DNA of 64,000 nt from the NCBI RefSeq assembly GCF_030463565.1, contig NC_134662.1, positions 1,674,001 through 1,738,000 of the forward strand, read 5' to 3'. The notes under the pieces are model-generated. The model did not search any database. It saw only the letters and a program-made list of their open reading frames with translations, and was not told where the DNA came from. Shown here piece after piece: positions 50,091-62,588 of the stretch. The position numbers were made by a program, and so were the translations under genes. This stretch comes from Pelecanus crispus. Its lineage: Eukaryota > Chordata > Aves > Pelecaniformes > Pelecanidae. Each line of letters begins with the position of its first letter. Position 1 is the first letter of the stretch.

Positions 50091-52372
50091 AAGAACCTGA
50101 AAAAAAAAAAAACCCACAAAACACAAAATTAAGCCTAAATATTTTAGATACACAGCCCAAAGCAAATTCTGAGTGTACATATGCAACTAACTTGCAGGGA
50201 CCCTCAGCATCACATCACATAAAAAACCGTGCCTGTGTTTCTCCCGCGTTTCTCTTAGGGGTGAGTAGCAAGCTTATAAAACTTTCTCCTACTCATCTTA
50301 GGCCTGAAAAAGTAGTGTATCATAACATTCTGGCTGTGTTTTACTCTCTTGAAGAGAAAAGGGATATAATTTAAGTTCTGAAGATGCCCTGAGAGATCTT
50401 TTGTTTAAAACAACTGCATCCAAAGCCTCGACAAATCATCATAACCTGGATACGTGGCAACCCAGCTGCTACAGAACGGATGTTAGACCACTTGATCTGC
50501 TGCAAGCAGTGGTCACAAACCAAACTCTTCTGTAATAGTTCTGTGTGCAGTGCTGTCCAGAAAGAGAAGTCCCATGGTTGTAAACTACCTTGGAAGAAAA
50601 TGAGGCAAAGCTCAGAAGTATGCCTAGATGGCCATAGCCTTACCACCTGCAGCTCTATTGACTAAACACTCATTTACCATAAGCACTATTCACAAGTAGA
50701 AATAACCAGTCTGCAGTTTGATTTTTGGGTATCAAGCCCATATATGCTGCTTCCTAGAATCAGAGAATGCTAAAATGCATGATCGACAGAGGCTTTCCCT
50801 TCCTTCCCTGGCCTGTGAAGTATTGTTCTCTGTCACAAACATGTCAGAACAGAAAAATTTGTCTAAAACGGTGAGCCTGAGAGCAATTTTTTTCCCCAAA
50901 AGCTCTGCAGGGAATGGTTTAGAATATTATAGAAGCTGGTGTTATAATACAGAATAAACATTTGGAAAAACAGTATTAATTTTCTCAATATATATCTCAA
51001 AGGACTGAAAGCAATCAGACTTCCCTCACACCTTTCTGCCCTCTTGGGCTCATGCATATAATCAAAGATCCTCATCAGCTGCCTTTCAGAAAAATTCTCA
51101 ATTGCAGGAATGACTGATACAGTTGGGTTTGTGTTTACTGGACGCTGCTAGGTCTATAAAAGCCTGGCTGTTGTTGTGATATTGACTCTTCAGAGCTCGT
51201 GCGCTCCTTCAGATAAGACACCATTTAAGTTCTGCACTCAAAAGGATGTCAGAAAACTGTTAAGTAGCCTTCAAAAACCACAATAAAAATGCCTTCCATC
51301 AAGCTGGTGACCTCATGACGAGAAGAAAAGGAACTCCATCAAGGGGAGAAGTTTTAAGAAGCAGCCTTCGTTAGCTCTATTTCTGCCAAAAAAAGCACAT
51401 AATAGAAAATGGAACTTTTAAGCCTGTGGTGATGTCTGCATGAGTACACAATTTCAGGGCTTCAGATTTCAGACAGGTCGGTATCCCCAGGTAGATTTGG
51501 GAGGTAAGAGCACACAGTTTCGACACCCCCAAGCACCACCATTCGTCTTTCTTGGCAGAGTACAGTCTCCTCAGACACTAACAACATGGGAAAAGGGCAC
51601 CAACTCAGAAGAGATTTTTATTTTGATTAGAGCTGAAATACAGAATTAGCTCCTCCAGCATAGCCTGTTGAGTTGGCAGTAGGAATCTAATCTTTGCCAT
51701 ATGTGAGCAGTGAAGCTGAGTCTCTCTGAATTACCTGTGTGACACACTGCAAAAATAAACCCAGTTTCTGCAGATTTAGGTGGACTGTAGGAGGACAATG
51801 TAATAATGGCTTTACAGTGTGTGTATTTGCCCTCCTTCCTGCCTAGAAGTTGCTACCAATCTGAGAAATCTCGACTTCCCGCTTTATCTCCTTAATACAA
51901 CTCTAACATGAGAAGGGAATTAGATTAAGAAAATTAGCATTTTATATGAATTTCACCAGTTTGTAACAGCTAACAAGTATTCCTCACTCAGCAGGTAAAA
52001 AGCACTTTTGACTTAACATCAGATGCACTTTTCAATTTTGCCAGCTGCCTTGCTGCTCTGAACACAAGCATCTCACAAACTCCGTTACCTTCCAACACAC
52101 AACCTGAGGTCAACAACACAACAGCTTTTTCCTTTTTTTTTTTAAAAAAAAAAAAACCCAGAAATGAGGAAAAAGCTCCTCTGCATTTTTAAGTCTCCAT
52201 AAGTCTCCTGACTATCTTCTGGTGAGGCGGCGCGTGGGGCTGGGAGCCCCGGGGCTGGGGGGGCCGGTTGGCTGCGGTCGCAGAAGAGATGTCGGGAGGA
52301 AGTGTGGTGAGCTCAGCAGGGCCGGCGGCTGCGACTCACACTACCTCCTTTATTTTTTCATTTTTATAATGC
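50091..52372. other. Putative intron; TATA-like site, nothing coding
   Basis: AT-rich. A T-run/A-run pair lies at about 52,131-52,156, a TATAAAAG at 51,155-51,162, and a short GC-rich patch at 52,220-52,340 just before the next CR1. No exon was recognised. Confidence 0.4.
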
Positions 52373-53035
52373 CCAGGTGGCCAAGAAGGCCAACAGCATC
52401 CTGGCTTGTGTCAGGAATAGTGTGGCCAGCAGGAGCAGGGAGGTGATTGTCCCACTGTACTCGGCGCTGGTGAGGCCGCACCTGGAATGCTGTGTCCAGT
52501 TTTGGGCCCCTCAATCCAAGAAAGACATTGAGGTGCTGGAGCGTGTCCAGAGAAGGGCAAGGAAGCTGGGGAAGGGTCTGGAGCACAGGGCTGGTGGGGA
52601 GCGGCTGAGGGAGCTGGGGGTGTTCAGCCTGGAGAAGAGGAGGCTGAGGGGAGACCTCATCGCTCTCTACAACTCCCTGAAAGGAGGGGGCAGGGAGGGG
52701 GGTGTTGGTCTCTTCTCCCAAGTAGTTAGCGATAGGACGAGAGGAAATGGGCTTAAGCTGCGCCAGGGGAGGTTTAGGTTGGAAATTAGGAAAAATTTCT
52801 TTACGGAAAGGGTGGCCAAGCATTGGAACAGGCTGCCCAGAGAGGTGGGGGAGTCCCCATCCCTGGAGGCGTTCAAAAAAATGGGCAGACATGGCACTTT
52901 GGTACATGGTTTAGTCTAGTCTACCCTTGATTGGCTTAGAGTAGACTTGGTAGGGTAGGTTAATGGTTGGACTGGATGATCTTAAAGGTCTTTTCCAACC
53001 TAAATGATTCTATGATTCTATGATTCCATGATTCA
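52373..53035 (+). mobile_element. CR1 retrotransposon 3' end, ~660 bp, well preserved
   Basis: Plus-strand tail with a 180-codon open frame (52,377-52,919) covering [33 protein letters not shown] and [21 protein letters not shown] short 3'UTR and repeated ATTCTATG tail follow (53,006-53,034). The intact frame and clean tail suggest a relatively young insertion. The catalytic RT domain is absent. Confidence 0.93.
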
Positions 53036-53539
53036 TAAAGTGGAGCTGGCAGATAGATCACTCACCAGCACAGTCCCACATCTCAACCAGTTGGCCCTGC
53101 TGGCCAGATGAGAGATTGGCTCCTTTGGAGGACAAGCATCACATTTGTCCTGTCGAGCACACCTGCCACCTGACTTCTGCAAAGCTCATCTTGTAAAACT
53201 TCACGTTACACTTGCAAAACAAGGAACTATCTTTAGAAGCTGATGAATGCGGTAGATAAATAAGCAAGCATTTTCAAGTCTGGCTAGCTAAAATGCAGAT
53301 GTCTGACCTCGTATATCGTTATCTATCCCAGAAACACTCACCTCATGCTCCGATACCTGAGTTTAGTCTTACTCAACTGCTAGCGCTTTCCTAGAACGTG
53401 TCATCCCACCTGGCTTTAAACGATTCCAGGAGCGGAATTCGCTATCGCGCATTTGGCTTGGGTTTTTTGGCAACTTTAACCTAAGGTGCATTTTTTTTTT
53501 TTTTTTTTTTTGTCCTTACACTACTTGATTTTGACCATC
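53036..53539. other. Spacer upstream of CpG island
   Basis: AT-rich, ending with a T run at about 53,490-53,512. On the minus strand it lies just downstream of the likely promoter, so it may be the start of CERS4 intron 1. Confidence 0.4.
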
Positions 53540-54480
53540 GGGCAAACCTTCGCGAACTCCTCCGAGAGCGCTGCGCCAGGATTTTCCCCCCTCCCGGCTG
53601 CCGCAGCCAACAGGAGCCCGCCCGGCCCCTTCCCGCCGCGCCGGGGCCCCTCGGCAGGCGGGAGCCGGCTCCTCGCAGCTCTTCCCTCAGGACATCTCCG
53701 CCGGGGCGGGACCGGCGGGAGGAGCCCTCCCCGACATCCCCCTTTCCGCCGCGGTTTCTGCAGACCGAGCGGGACGCCGTGCCCCTCGGCAGCGCTCCCA
53801 GCCCCGGCCCCGGCGCCGCAAGGCCCCGGGGCCGCCAGCCCCCGGCGCCGCCAGCCCCCGGCGCCGCCACCCGCTCCCTGCTCGGGCCCCGCCGCCTCCC
53901 CGTCACCTCCCGGGCGCTGCCCGCTCCCCCGTCAGCCTCTCGGGCAGCCCCCGCCCCGCCGGCGCCCCCGGACTCCCCCCCGTTCCCTCCCGGCACCGCC
54001 AGCCCCACGGGCTCCCGCCCTTACTTCCCCCGCCGCCGGCTGCCCGCTCGCCCCCGGACTCCCCCGCCGGGGCGGCGCCGCCCCGCTCTCCGCGGAGCCC
54101 CGCGCCGCGTCCCGCCTCTGCGCGCCCCGGGCGGAGCGAGGAGGCGGCGGCCGCGGGGCGGGGCCGGCCCGGGCGCTGCTCTGCTCCCCCCCGCCGCCGG
54201 CCGGGCCGGGCCGGGCCGGGCCGGGCCTCTCCTCTCCTGGGCCAGCCCTGCCCGCCGCCTTCCCGCCCGGGCCCCCGGCCTCAGGGCGGCCGCCGCGGAA
54301 AGGCCTCGGCGCGGCGGGGAGAGCCCTGAGCTGAGGGCGCTGAGGGCCCTGCGGCCCCCCGGGGCGGGTCTCCCTCCGGCGGGAGGGCTTTGGTGGGCAC
54401 CCAAAGCCGGCGGGCCAGAAGCGGGGGCACCCGGGCCTGCTGGGGCCGGGGCGCGGGAGGGGCTTTGGCAGGACAGGCAG
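53540..54480 (-). promoter_or_regulatory. CERS4: CpG island, likely CERS4 promoter and 5' exon
   Basis: About 0.9 kb of extremely GC- and CpG-rich sequence in AT-rich surroundings, with many GGGCGG/CCGCCC boxes and a (CCGGG)n run near 54,197-54,227. It is 15 kb upstream of the only minus-strand first coding exon in the window, and CERS genes start with a non-coding exon, so promoter of CERS4 is the simplest reading. A plus-strand transcript cannot be excluded. Long GC-driven frames in this island have no recognised protein content. Confidence 0.7.
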
Positions 54481-57400
54481 GTGCTGGTGGCCCCGGAGTG
54501 CCTCACCCTGTCTGAGCCCTGCCAGGAGCGATGGGGCATGCAGGAAGCGTGTCACGACATTAAAGGAACACTTGGCCTGTTCGCCTTCCCCAGAGGGTGC
54601 GAATGGCTCCGGGAAGGAAGGGACAGCCGTGCTAGGACGTGCGTGAGGTGACACGAAGGACATGGCAGCCCTGATACGGATGGAGTCCCGGCAGAACGCC
54701 ACCAAAGACCCGATTTTCTGTCGTTGGCACTGCCAGGTAACGCTGCCATTGCACGGTGCCATTTTGCGCTGCCAAAGTGAGAATGAAATGCTAATGAACT
54801 AGCCTAATGGTTATTTTGTATGCACCTCTCGCGAGTGCAAGCAAAAAGGTAAAGAAGGTGAAGCTTCATCACAAGACCCTTGCTCCCATTGCAGTCTCAT
54901 GGAAGACAGCCTTCAGCCATCCTACCACTGCCCCGCTGAACCAGCTTCTGCTCCTTTGCTTGTCGTGCACGCTCCCCCCTTTTCTTTTGCCTGGAACCTC
55001 TTCTTTTACCTCCGTTACTCTCCTAAAGCTCTTTACAACAAATCTGCTAATTTCATGCCCGAGCACCTGCTCTATCACTTGTGTAAAAATACATTTTAAA
55101 TACCTGTATGAATGCATGCACACACAATTACATTCTAAAATCCAAACATCATGCATCGAGCAGGACATATAGCAGCCTATAAACACTTGAGTGGGTGATG
55201 CTGGAACCCATTTCTGCAGTTCCACATTTCATCTTTTGACAGCAATGAATGCGTTTAGTTTAACCCAATGTTTTCTTCACAAGTGAAGAAAAAAAGGAAA
55301 AAAAAAAGGTCCTTCAGAAAATTGCAGATGTTCTTTATATGGAAAAACAGTGGTTAAGTACTACATACTATTTCAGTCAAAACAAGGCGAAAGAGCTAAT
55401 ACTGTGGACCACAGCTTTGGAATCACTGCAGTACAGCTGTATAGATTTGAAGGCCAGAGAAAAATCCTTAAGATGATCTGTTCTGTCCTCCTGTGTTACA
55501 TAGGGCAAAAAAAAATTCCACCCCATCATTCTTGCTTTCAAGTCTTGGGACTAGAGATCGTGTGTGCTATTATTGTTTGCCAGTGTGCTATAATGCATTC
55601 TTGGAGCACTTAAGACTGCTCTCATCTTACTAAAATGCTGTCCATCAGCTCTTTATTTCCAGACTTTTCTAAAGCTGTCATCAGCACGGTTATGATGAGC
55701 ATGGTTATAAATACCTGTGCAGATAGAAACGTTAACAATTTTAAAACAAATGCAGTGACTTGTTGCAGTTTTCTCGCTTACACATTCTAGTCCATGTGCT
55801 CCGTTCCGATCAAGCAATACACTATCAAGCTCGTAGCAGACTGATGGCTTGAAAACAGTTTCTGCTCCAGTAGCCAGGTTGCCACGGACAGATTAGTATC
55901 TGGGCAAATGTATCATGAATATATTTGCAGGATGTGGTAGGGCCCTGGAGTTGCAATCGTGTCAGGAATCTCTGGCCGTATCATAGCCCCTTGGGGGGAC
56001 CCCAGTGCTCCTACATGCAGGTAGTGGTCCTGTAGCTCCTTGGGTGGCATCACTGAAACCAACTTAAAACAGTGCTTGACCTGCAGCGTCTGTATTCATA
56101 AAGCCAGCTTTTCTGGGTCTGATCCAAAGGCCGCTGATGTCAATGAAAAACTCCCACTGACTTCCAAAGGATTGGAATTAGGCCTTCACAAGCAAAAATC
56201 TGCTTATTTCAGTGTGTGCAGAGGGTGAAACAAAAACATCTAAGACCACTGGAGCAAAGGAAGGGGCTATGTTCAGGGTGTTATTTGTCTTTTTTTTTTT
56301 TTTTCCTTAGGTTAGCTGTGACTCTCTCAGAGAGGTCTTGCCACTCAGGAGGAGAAGTCTCTGCCAGTAATTGCCAGAGTCACCAGCACACAGGCCCACA
56401 GCATCATCAAAGCACAGCACAGACCTGCAAGGCTCCACACAGCAAAGCAACTCAGAACTCAAAGCCTTGCTGAGGAGCCCTGAGCTGGTGCACAGGAATA
56501 TGACCCGTACATGCCTCATCAGTTGTATAAATCGTGGTGAATTCTGAACTACGACTCTGAGTGCGGAACACTGCCCCTCACTCCCACAGTAGAGAGTGCT
56601 CCCTTGAAGCCATACAAGTTACCAGTCTTTTGGGGATATGTACGTTGAAACATCCAAAGGGGTCTGAAACACAAAGATGAATATACATTCTCTAAATATC
56701 AGGCTTCTTCAAGTTGTTTCATGAAATAATTAGGATTTGAGGTACTTAAAAATCACTTATCATTTTAGAACATAGGCTGCTGAGCCCCTGACAAGTTAGT
56801 ATTTATATTACAATATATTTATGAGGAAGAAAACCAGGGTTTTTTAATGTAATCATTTATCCACCAGCTGCCATTTGTGATATTGTATTCAGATGTCAAA
56901 CAAGTCCTCTAGTTATAGTCTATGAAAGCATCACCCTCTGAAATCCTGTTCAACAAGTCCAAGTAAAGCTCTGGCCGGGCCTGATGGTCAGTTTGTCTGT
57001 GAGCTCTCTGGTGCGATGCTGGGTTATGATGTGCTCTACTGCAAAACCTGGTGTGGCCTTTGCCAATGTGGACAGCACCCTCGTGTGGAAAACCAAAGTC
57101 CCTGCACACCCAGCCGACGGTGAAATCAAACTCCAAACATAAATAAATGCTGATAAGCCTACAGGTGGTGTGCGCCAGGGTCGGTGATGGCGAGGTGAGT
57201 GCTCCTGCGTGATGTGGCACACGTGGTTGGACAGAGCTGCTGGGGACTGCAGCCTTCCTAGTCCATCTTCCCACCAACAGATCTCACCTCGGTTATAGTG
57301 TGGAAAATAGATGGTTTCCTACATTTAAGTTCAAGTCACTCTGAGTCATGACTCTCTCATGACACCTCGCCCAACCATCTTCTTCATGCACCTCTCAATC

Positions 57401-59462
57401 CCAAGGATCCCAAAGCCATTATGATTCAAGACCAGGACTCAGCATATCCATGGGATTGGTTCATCTAATCCTGAAATACATCCTGTTTATGAAGAAACGG
57501 GGAGGCTGTCTTCAGCAGACTTGCAATTCCTCAGGTCTTAAGAGAGGATACTGTGAGTGTCTAACTGAAATGGCATAGATTGTTCGGGGAAAAGCATGCA
57601 ATTACTTACACCTGAAATCTGACAAGGTGCTGTTGCTAACATGACTGTCCTTTTGAACATGCCTTTCTGGTTATCACTTTGTGTCTCTTTGCCAAAGCAG
57701 AGTAATTTTGGAATTTGGAAGGAGTCATCAGTAACAGACAAACTCAGAAATCTACTTTCCTGTACGTTATGGTTAGGCACGTCATTATGAGGCAATGAGG
57801 GTGACAGTGGATAGATACTATGGATAACAATTTACGCTTCTCAAGAGAAGGCCCAATCGTTATTAACTGCACCAAACCTCCCTTTCTTCTAGAAATGCTC
57901 TTGGTCTAAATTGGTGACATTACTCATGCCAACACTCCTAACCCTAAAAGACTTGAAGACTCCTTAGCCTGTATGTCATCAGCTAAGCTAATTCATTCAA
58001 AATAAATCCTCACATGTCTTCAGAGAAAGCAGATAACTGTTCCAAGTCTGCTGGCCACCCCTTCTTTAGACACTGTGAATTCTAGCTCCACTTGGGCACC
58101 TCCACAGCTGCCTGCTTGCTACACCTGGCTCGGCACAGTTTCAGCATTGGCTGGGGTCAATAGGGTAATGGGCATTTACACGATTAAGGCGTTCCAGAAG
58201 GAGTCCAGCTCCATTTGCAGTTCAACAAAATATAATGCAATAATATAATGCACCACCCACGTAAATGTCTCAGATCCTGTTTCTCTAAAGGCCATCGGAG
58301 CCTGCACATTACAACAGCAAGAGCTTAGTTTTACTTAGAGCACCTTTACAAATGACAACACACAGGTGGTTCTGACAGCGCAGTTGGTTTCACCAGCTAC
58401 TGGATGTTCAGAGTGCTGTCTGGAAGCACTGACTTGTATATAGCATATGTTGTGGTTACGTTGAAAAATCTTTGATTCAGCTACTTGTACCTACGTCTTT
58501 GACTTATTTTTATATTCTCAGAAAGTATAATAAGCAACATGAATGCACAAAGAAAAACTTCTTTCATATACCTTCCTAGACCTACTGCACTCAGAGTGCT
58601 TTGAGCAGGTCTCTGCCATCTTAGTTACCCTGAAATACAGAATAGCTAGTGGGATTTAAAGAATGTCTTGATTAGGGAGAGTTTATATACATTTGCAAGC
58701 TTTCTAGGTCCCTGTCTCTCTCCATCCACCAATAGCTATTCTTGAAAAAGCAGTGTCTTCTATGAGTTTCCTGGAATAACAGCTCCCTTCTGAGGGTCAA
58801 CGCCATCCCAAGAGATTCCAATACGATTGATCACACTACTCCCTAGGAAGACAATGTGCAGCTCCCTGTTACCACCATTGTACAGTTATTTTTGTTAATC
58901 TGCTTTCCTTTTTCCCCACTTAGGTCATCCTCAACTCTTGGTGCCGTTCAGTTTCTTCACTTGTTTCAAGCCTGATACAGAATTTTTTAATTTGGGGACA
59001 TTGGGTCCCTCCCCTTATCTGTCTCTCAGCAGCTATCTGCTACCTGGACTCTGCCCTAAATCCTGCAGGTGACAGATGATGGCCCATTGACACAGCTCCA
59101 CTTCCTCTCTTTCCCCCTGCCATGTCCACTCCAACCCTCTGACACAGGTGTCTGCCCTTACTGGGCCATTTGGTTCCTAAACTCGAATGCTTAGAATGAC
59201 AGAGGGGCCTCAGACACACCATGCAGAGACAGCACACGCTGGTGCTTCTTGCAGTCCACTTGCCCACTTCTGCTGCCAGCATCCACTGCACCGCCTCACT
59301 CGCACATGCTTCTTGCCATGAATCAGCCCAACGTGGTTGTCCTTTATCCTCCCAACCTCAGGTATCTGGAGAAGGTGGCTTATTGCCTGGTGTCAAAGTT
59401 CAGAAGCTTGAGCCAAAGTTACGGCTTTGTGAGTGTAATAGCATCATAGAAAAAAAATAGAT
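54481..59462. other. Intergenic region, nothing recognised
   Basis: About 5 kb between the CpG island and a CR1 cluster. Overlapping minus-strand open frames at 56,909-57,277 (up to 122 codons) have mixed composition but no homologue I can name. No tRNA-, snRNA- or exon-like structure was recognised. Confidence 0.4.
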
Positions 59463-60358
59463 GCAACTTGAGGCCGTTTCCTCTTGTCCTATTGCTTGTT
59501 ACTTGGGAGAAGAGACCAACACCCACCTCACTACACCCTCTTTTCAGGAGTTGCAGAGAGTGATAAGGTCTCCCCACAGCTGCCTTTTCTCCAGACTAAA
59601 CCACCCCAGTTCCCTCAGCCACTCCTCATAAGACTTGTGCTCTAGATCCTTCACCAGCTTCATCACCCTTCTGTGGACACGCTCCAGCACCTCAATGGCT
59701 TTCTTGTAGCGAGGGGCCCAAAACTGGACACAGCATTCCAGGTGCGGCCTCACCAGTGCCGAGTACAGGGGGACAATCACTTCCTTAGTCCTGCTGGCCA
59801 CGCTAGTTCTGACAAGCCAGGAAGCAATTGGCCTTCTTGGCTGCCTGGGCACACTGCCAACTCATATTCCACTGGCTGTTGACCAACACCCCCAGGTCCT
59901 TTTCAGCCAGGCAGCTTTCCAGCCACTCTTCCCCAAACCTGTAACGTTGCATGGGGTGGTTGTGACCCAAGTGCAGGACCCAGCCCTTGGACTTGTTGAA
60001 GCCCATACAGTTGGCATCAGCCCATTGATCCAGCCTGGCCAGATCCCTCTGTAGGGCCTTTCTACCTTCCAGCAGATCAACACTCCCGCCCAACTTGGTG
60101 TCATCTACAAACCAACGGAGGGTGCACTTGATCCCCTTCATCCAGATTGTTGATAAAGATATTAAACAGGACTGGCCCCAATACTGAGCCCTGGGGAACA
60201 CCACTTGTGACCAGCCACCAACTGGCTTTAGCTCCATCCATCACAACTCTTTGGGCCCAGCCAGCCAGTTTTTTACATGGGCAAGAGTATACCCATCCAA
60301 GCCATGAGCAGCCAGTTTCTCCAGGAGAATGCTGTGGGAAACAGTGTCAAAGACTTTT
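59463..60358 (-). mobile_element. CR1 fragment lacking its 3' UTR
   Basis: Minus-strand ORF2 sequence from the RT catalytic part (about 60,358) to the C-terminal tail ([40 protein letters not shown]). The usual 3' tail is absent, so the end at 59,463 is a deletion or breakpoint. Frames are interrupted. Confidence 0.85.
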
Positions 60359-60391
60359 GAACATTCAGCCAATACAGTTGGTCCCTGACAG

Positions 60392-61015
60392 TTTCAGTAT
60401 CACAGAACCACAGAATGGTTGGGGTTAGAAGGGACCTCTGGAGCTCATCTAGTCCAACCCCCATGTTAAAACAGGTTCATCTAGAGCAGGTTGCACAGGA
60501 TTGCATCCAGGTGGGTTTTGAATATCTCCAGAGGAGACTCTACAACCTCTCTGGGCAGCCTGTTCTAGTGCTCTGTCACCCTCAAAGAAGTTTTTCCTCA
60601 TATTCGGTCAGAACTTCCCATGTTTCTGTTTGTGCCCGTTGCCCCTTATCCTGTTGCTGGGCACCACTGAAAAGAGCCTGGCCCCATCCTCCTGACACCT
60701 GCCCTTAAGATACTTGTAAGCATTGAGAAGATCCCCTCTCAGTGTCCTCTTCTCCAGGCTGAACAGACCCAGCTCTCTCAGCCTTTCCTCATAAAAGTGA
60801 TGCTCCAGTCCCCTAATCATCTTTGTAGCCATCCATTGGACATTCTCCAGTAGTTTCTTGTCTTTCTTAAACTGGGGAGCCCAGAACTGGACACAGTACT
60901 TCAGATGTGGCCTCACCAGGGCAGAGTAGAGGGGGAGGATAACCCCCCTGGACCTGCTGGCCACACTCTTCCTAATGCACCCCAGGATACCACTGGCTGC
61001 CTTGGCCACAAATGG
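60392..61015 (-). mobile_element. CR1 3' fragment of a second subfamily
   Basis: The reverse tail begins near 60,400 (cacagaaccacagaatggtt). The minus-strand frame 61,273-60,608 is mostly open and includes [20 protein letters not shown] and [20 protein letters not shown]. It differs clearly from the copies at 5,497 and 52,373, indicating another CR1 subfamily. Confidence 0.88.
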
Positions 61016-61119
61016 AAAGCCACTGTTCTCACACTCATGGTCCTCCGGCTCAGGTGGCCAGGAAACCCAAGGTCTATCAGCATTATGAAAGACTGCTGCT
61101 AAAAAAACCAAACAAACCC

Positions 61120-61910
61120 ACAAAACAACATTGAACACCTCTGCTTTTTCTCCATCCCTATCAGTCAGGTGACCCTCTTCAAGAAGCATCACTCTAAAGA
61201 AACAAGTTTTCTTTAGAGCTCCTCTTGCTATGAATGTACTTAAAAAAGCCCTTCTTGTTGTCTGACACAGCACTGGCCAGTTTCAACTCTAACTGAGCTT
61301 TGGTCTTTCGTGTCTTCTCCCTGCATATGTGAACCACGGTTCTGTCATCTCCCTGCAAAGCCTGACCTTACTTCCAGACGTTGTACAATCCCTGTTTCCT
61401 CAGGACCTCCACAAAGAGTTCCCTGTTCAGCCAAGCTGGTCTTCTGCCCTGCTCACTTGACTTTTGACACAGCGGAATTGCCTGCTCCTGAGCTTCTCAA
61501 AGGTGCTGCTTAAAGACTGACCAGCACTCACCAACTCCTGAGCCCTCGACAGCACATTCCCAGGGGACTCTGCTAAGTACCTTCCTGAAGAGCTTGACAT
61601 TCACTCTCTCAAAATCCAGAGTAGCAACTCTGCCATCCTTTTTTCTCATTACACTGACAATTTTAAACTCAACCGTTTCATGATCACTGTGCCCAAGACC
61701 ACCCCATCTCCCATGAGTCCTCCTCCATTCACAACTAGCAAGTCTAGGAGGGCACCTGCCCTAGCTGGCTCCCTGAGTAATTGTGACAAGAAGTCCTCAC
61801 CCACAAACTTCAAGAATTTCCCAGGCCTGCTCATCACAGCAGTGTATGGTATTCCCAGATGATGCCTGGGAAGTAGAAATACACCATAAGGAGAAGGGCT
61901 ACCCATCCAG
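61120..61910 (-). mobile_element. CR1 fragment (endonuclease C-terminus to RT N-terminus)
   Basis: The minus strand matches the region at about 35,640-36,420 ('acaactagcaagtctaggag', 'ccaagctggtcttctgccct', 'tctaactgagctttggtctt'). It may be the upstream part of the same insertion as 60,392-61,015 after an internal deletion. Non-functional. Confidence 0.8.
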
Positions 61911-61929
61911 AGGTTTCGCCTAATTGCCT

Positions 61930-62030
61930 ACAGAATCACTCCTCAGTGCTTTGTCAGAGCCTGTGCAGGACCCTGCTATCCTCCAAAGAGTCCCAGGGCC
62001 CTTTATGGGCCAGGCTGCCCTTCTGGGGCA
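61930..62030 (+). repeat. Single unit of the ~61-bp minisatellite
   Basis: 'gaccctgctatcctccaaag', 'agtcccagggccctttatgg' and 'ccaggctgcccttctggggc' match the unit of the array at 6,040-9,055, although this copy is 53 kb away and isolated. Confidence 0.55.
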
Positions 62031-62258
62031 AACTGAAGGAGGACAGATTTCAACTGGACTTAAAGATGTCTTACAATGGAAGTGGTGATACTCTAGAACA
62101 GGTTGCTCAGAGAACAATCATTGGAAGCATTCAAAGTCAGGTTGGATGGGGCTTTGAACACCATTACCTAGTGAATGATGTCCCTTCCCATTGCAGGGGG
62201 TTGGAACTAGATGATCTTTAAGTGTCCTCTCCAACCCAAACCATTCCATAATTCATGA
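62031..62258 (+). mobile_element. CR1 3' tail, plus strand
   Basis: The last ~220 bp of a CR1, including 'ggttggatggggctttgaac' and 'ttggaactagatgatcttta', ending 'ccattccataattcatga'. It lies just downstream of the myosin gene's 3' end. Confidence 0.8.
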
Positions 62259-62339
62259 AAAGCCCCAGGAATGCCCTAGTGATGGTCCCTCGCACCACAC
62301 TGCAAACAGCTCACCCACCCCAGACAGCCTCAGACTCTG

Positions 62340-62588
62340 AAGTTATCTGCAAAGACTTTTATTAACTTCAAAGTATTAAAAAGCGGCCAAAACCCACAGC
62401 GCAGGACTGCCACGGTCCCTGGCTGTGCCACAAACAAGGCACCCAAGTTTCAATAAACAAAAAGCTTCCCAGAAGAACAGCACACATAAAAAGTGCTGCA
62501 CCTCCAGCCTTCATGGCCTTCCCACACCTCAGGGGGTTCAGACATCCTTCAGTGCGGCACCAGCAGTTGCCCAGGGCTGGACCTGGGC
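62340..62588 (-). other. 3' UTR of the class V myosin-like gene
   Basis: On the minus strand, sequence after the TGA at 62,591-62,589 is non-coding and contains AATAAA (plus-strand tttatt, 62,358-62,363), so cleavage near 62,340 is likely. The short UTR fits a compact gene. Confidence 0.6.

Noticed and set aside
51155..51162. TATAAAAG with promoter-like spacing to a GC-richer segment
   Set aside because: It is a single motif in an AT-rich region with no downstream exon recognised.
53486..54762. Long frames of 276-290 codons in the CpG island
   Set aside because: Pro/Ala/Arg/Gly-rich on both strands, as expected of CpG-island composition. No homology was recognised.
56909..57277. Overlapping minus-strand frames, 90-122 codons
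   Set aside because: Mixed composition but no family I can name and no clear splice sites. Left as unassigned intergenic sequence.
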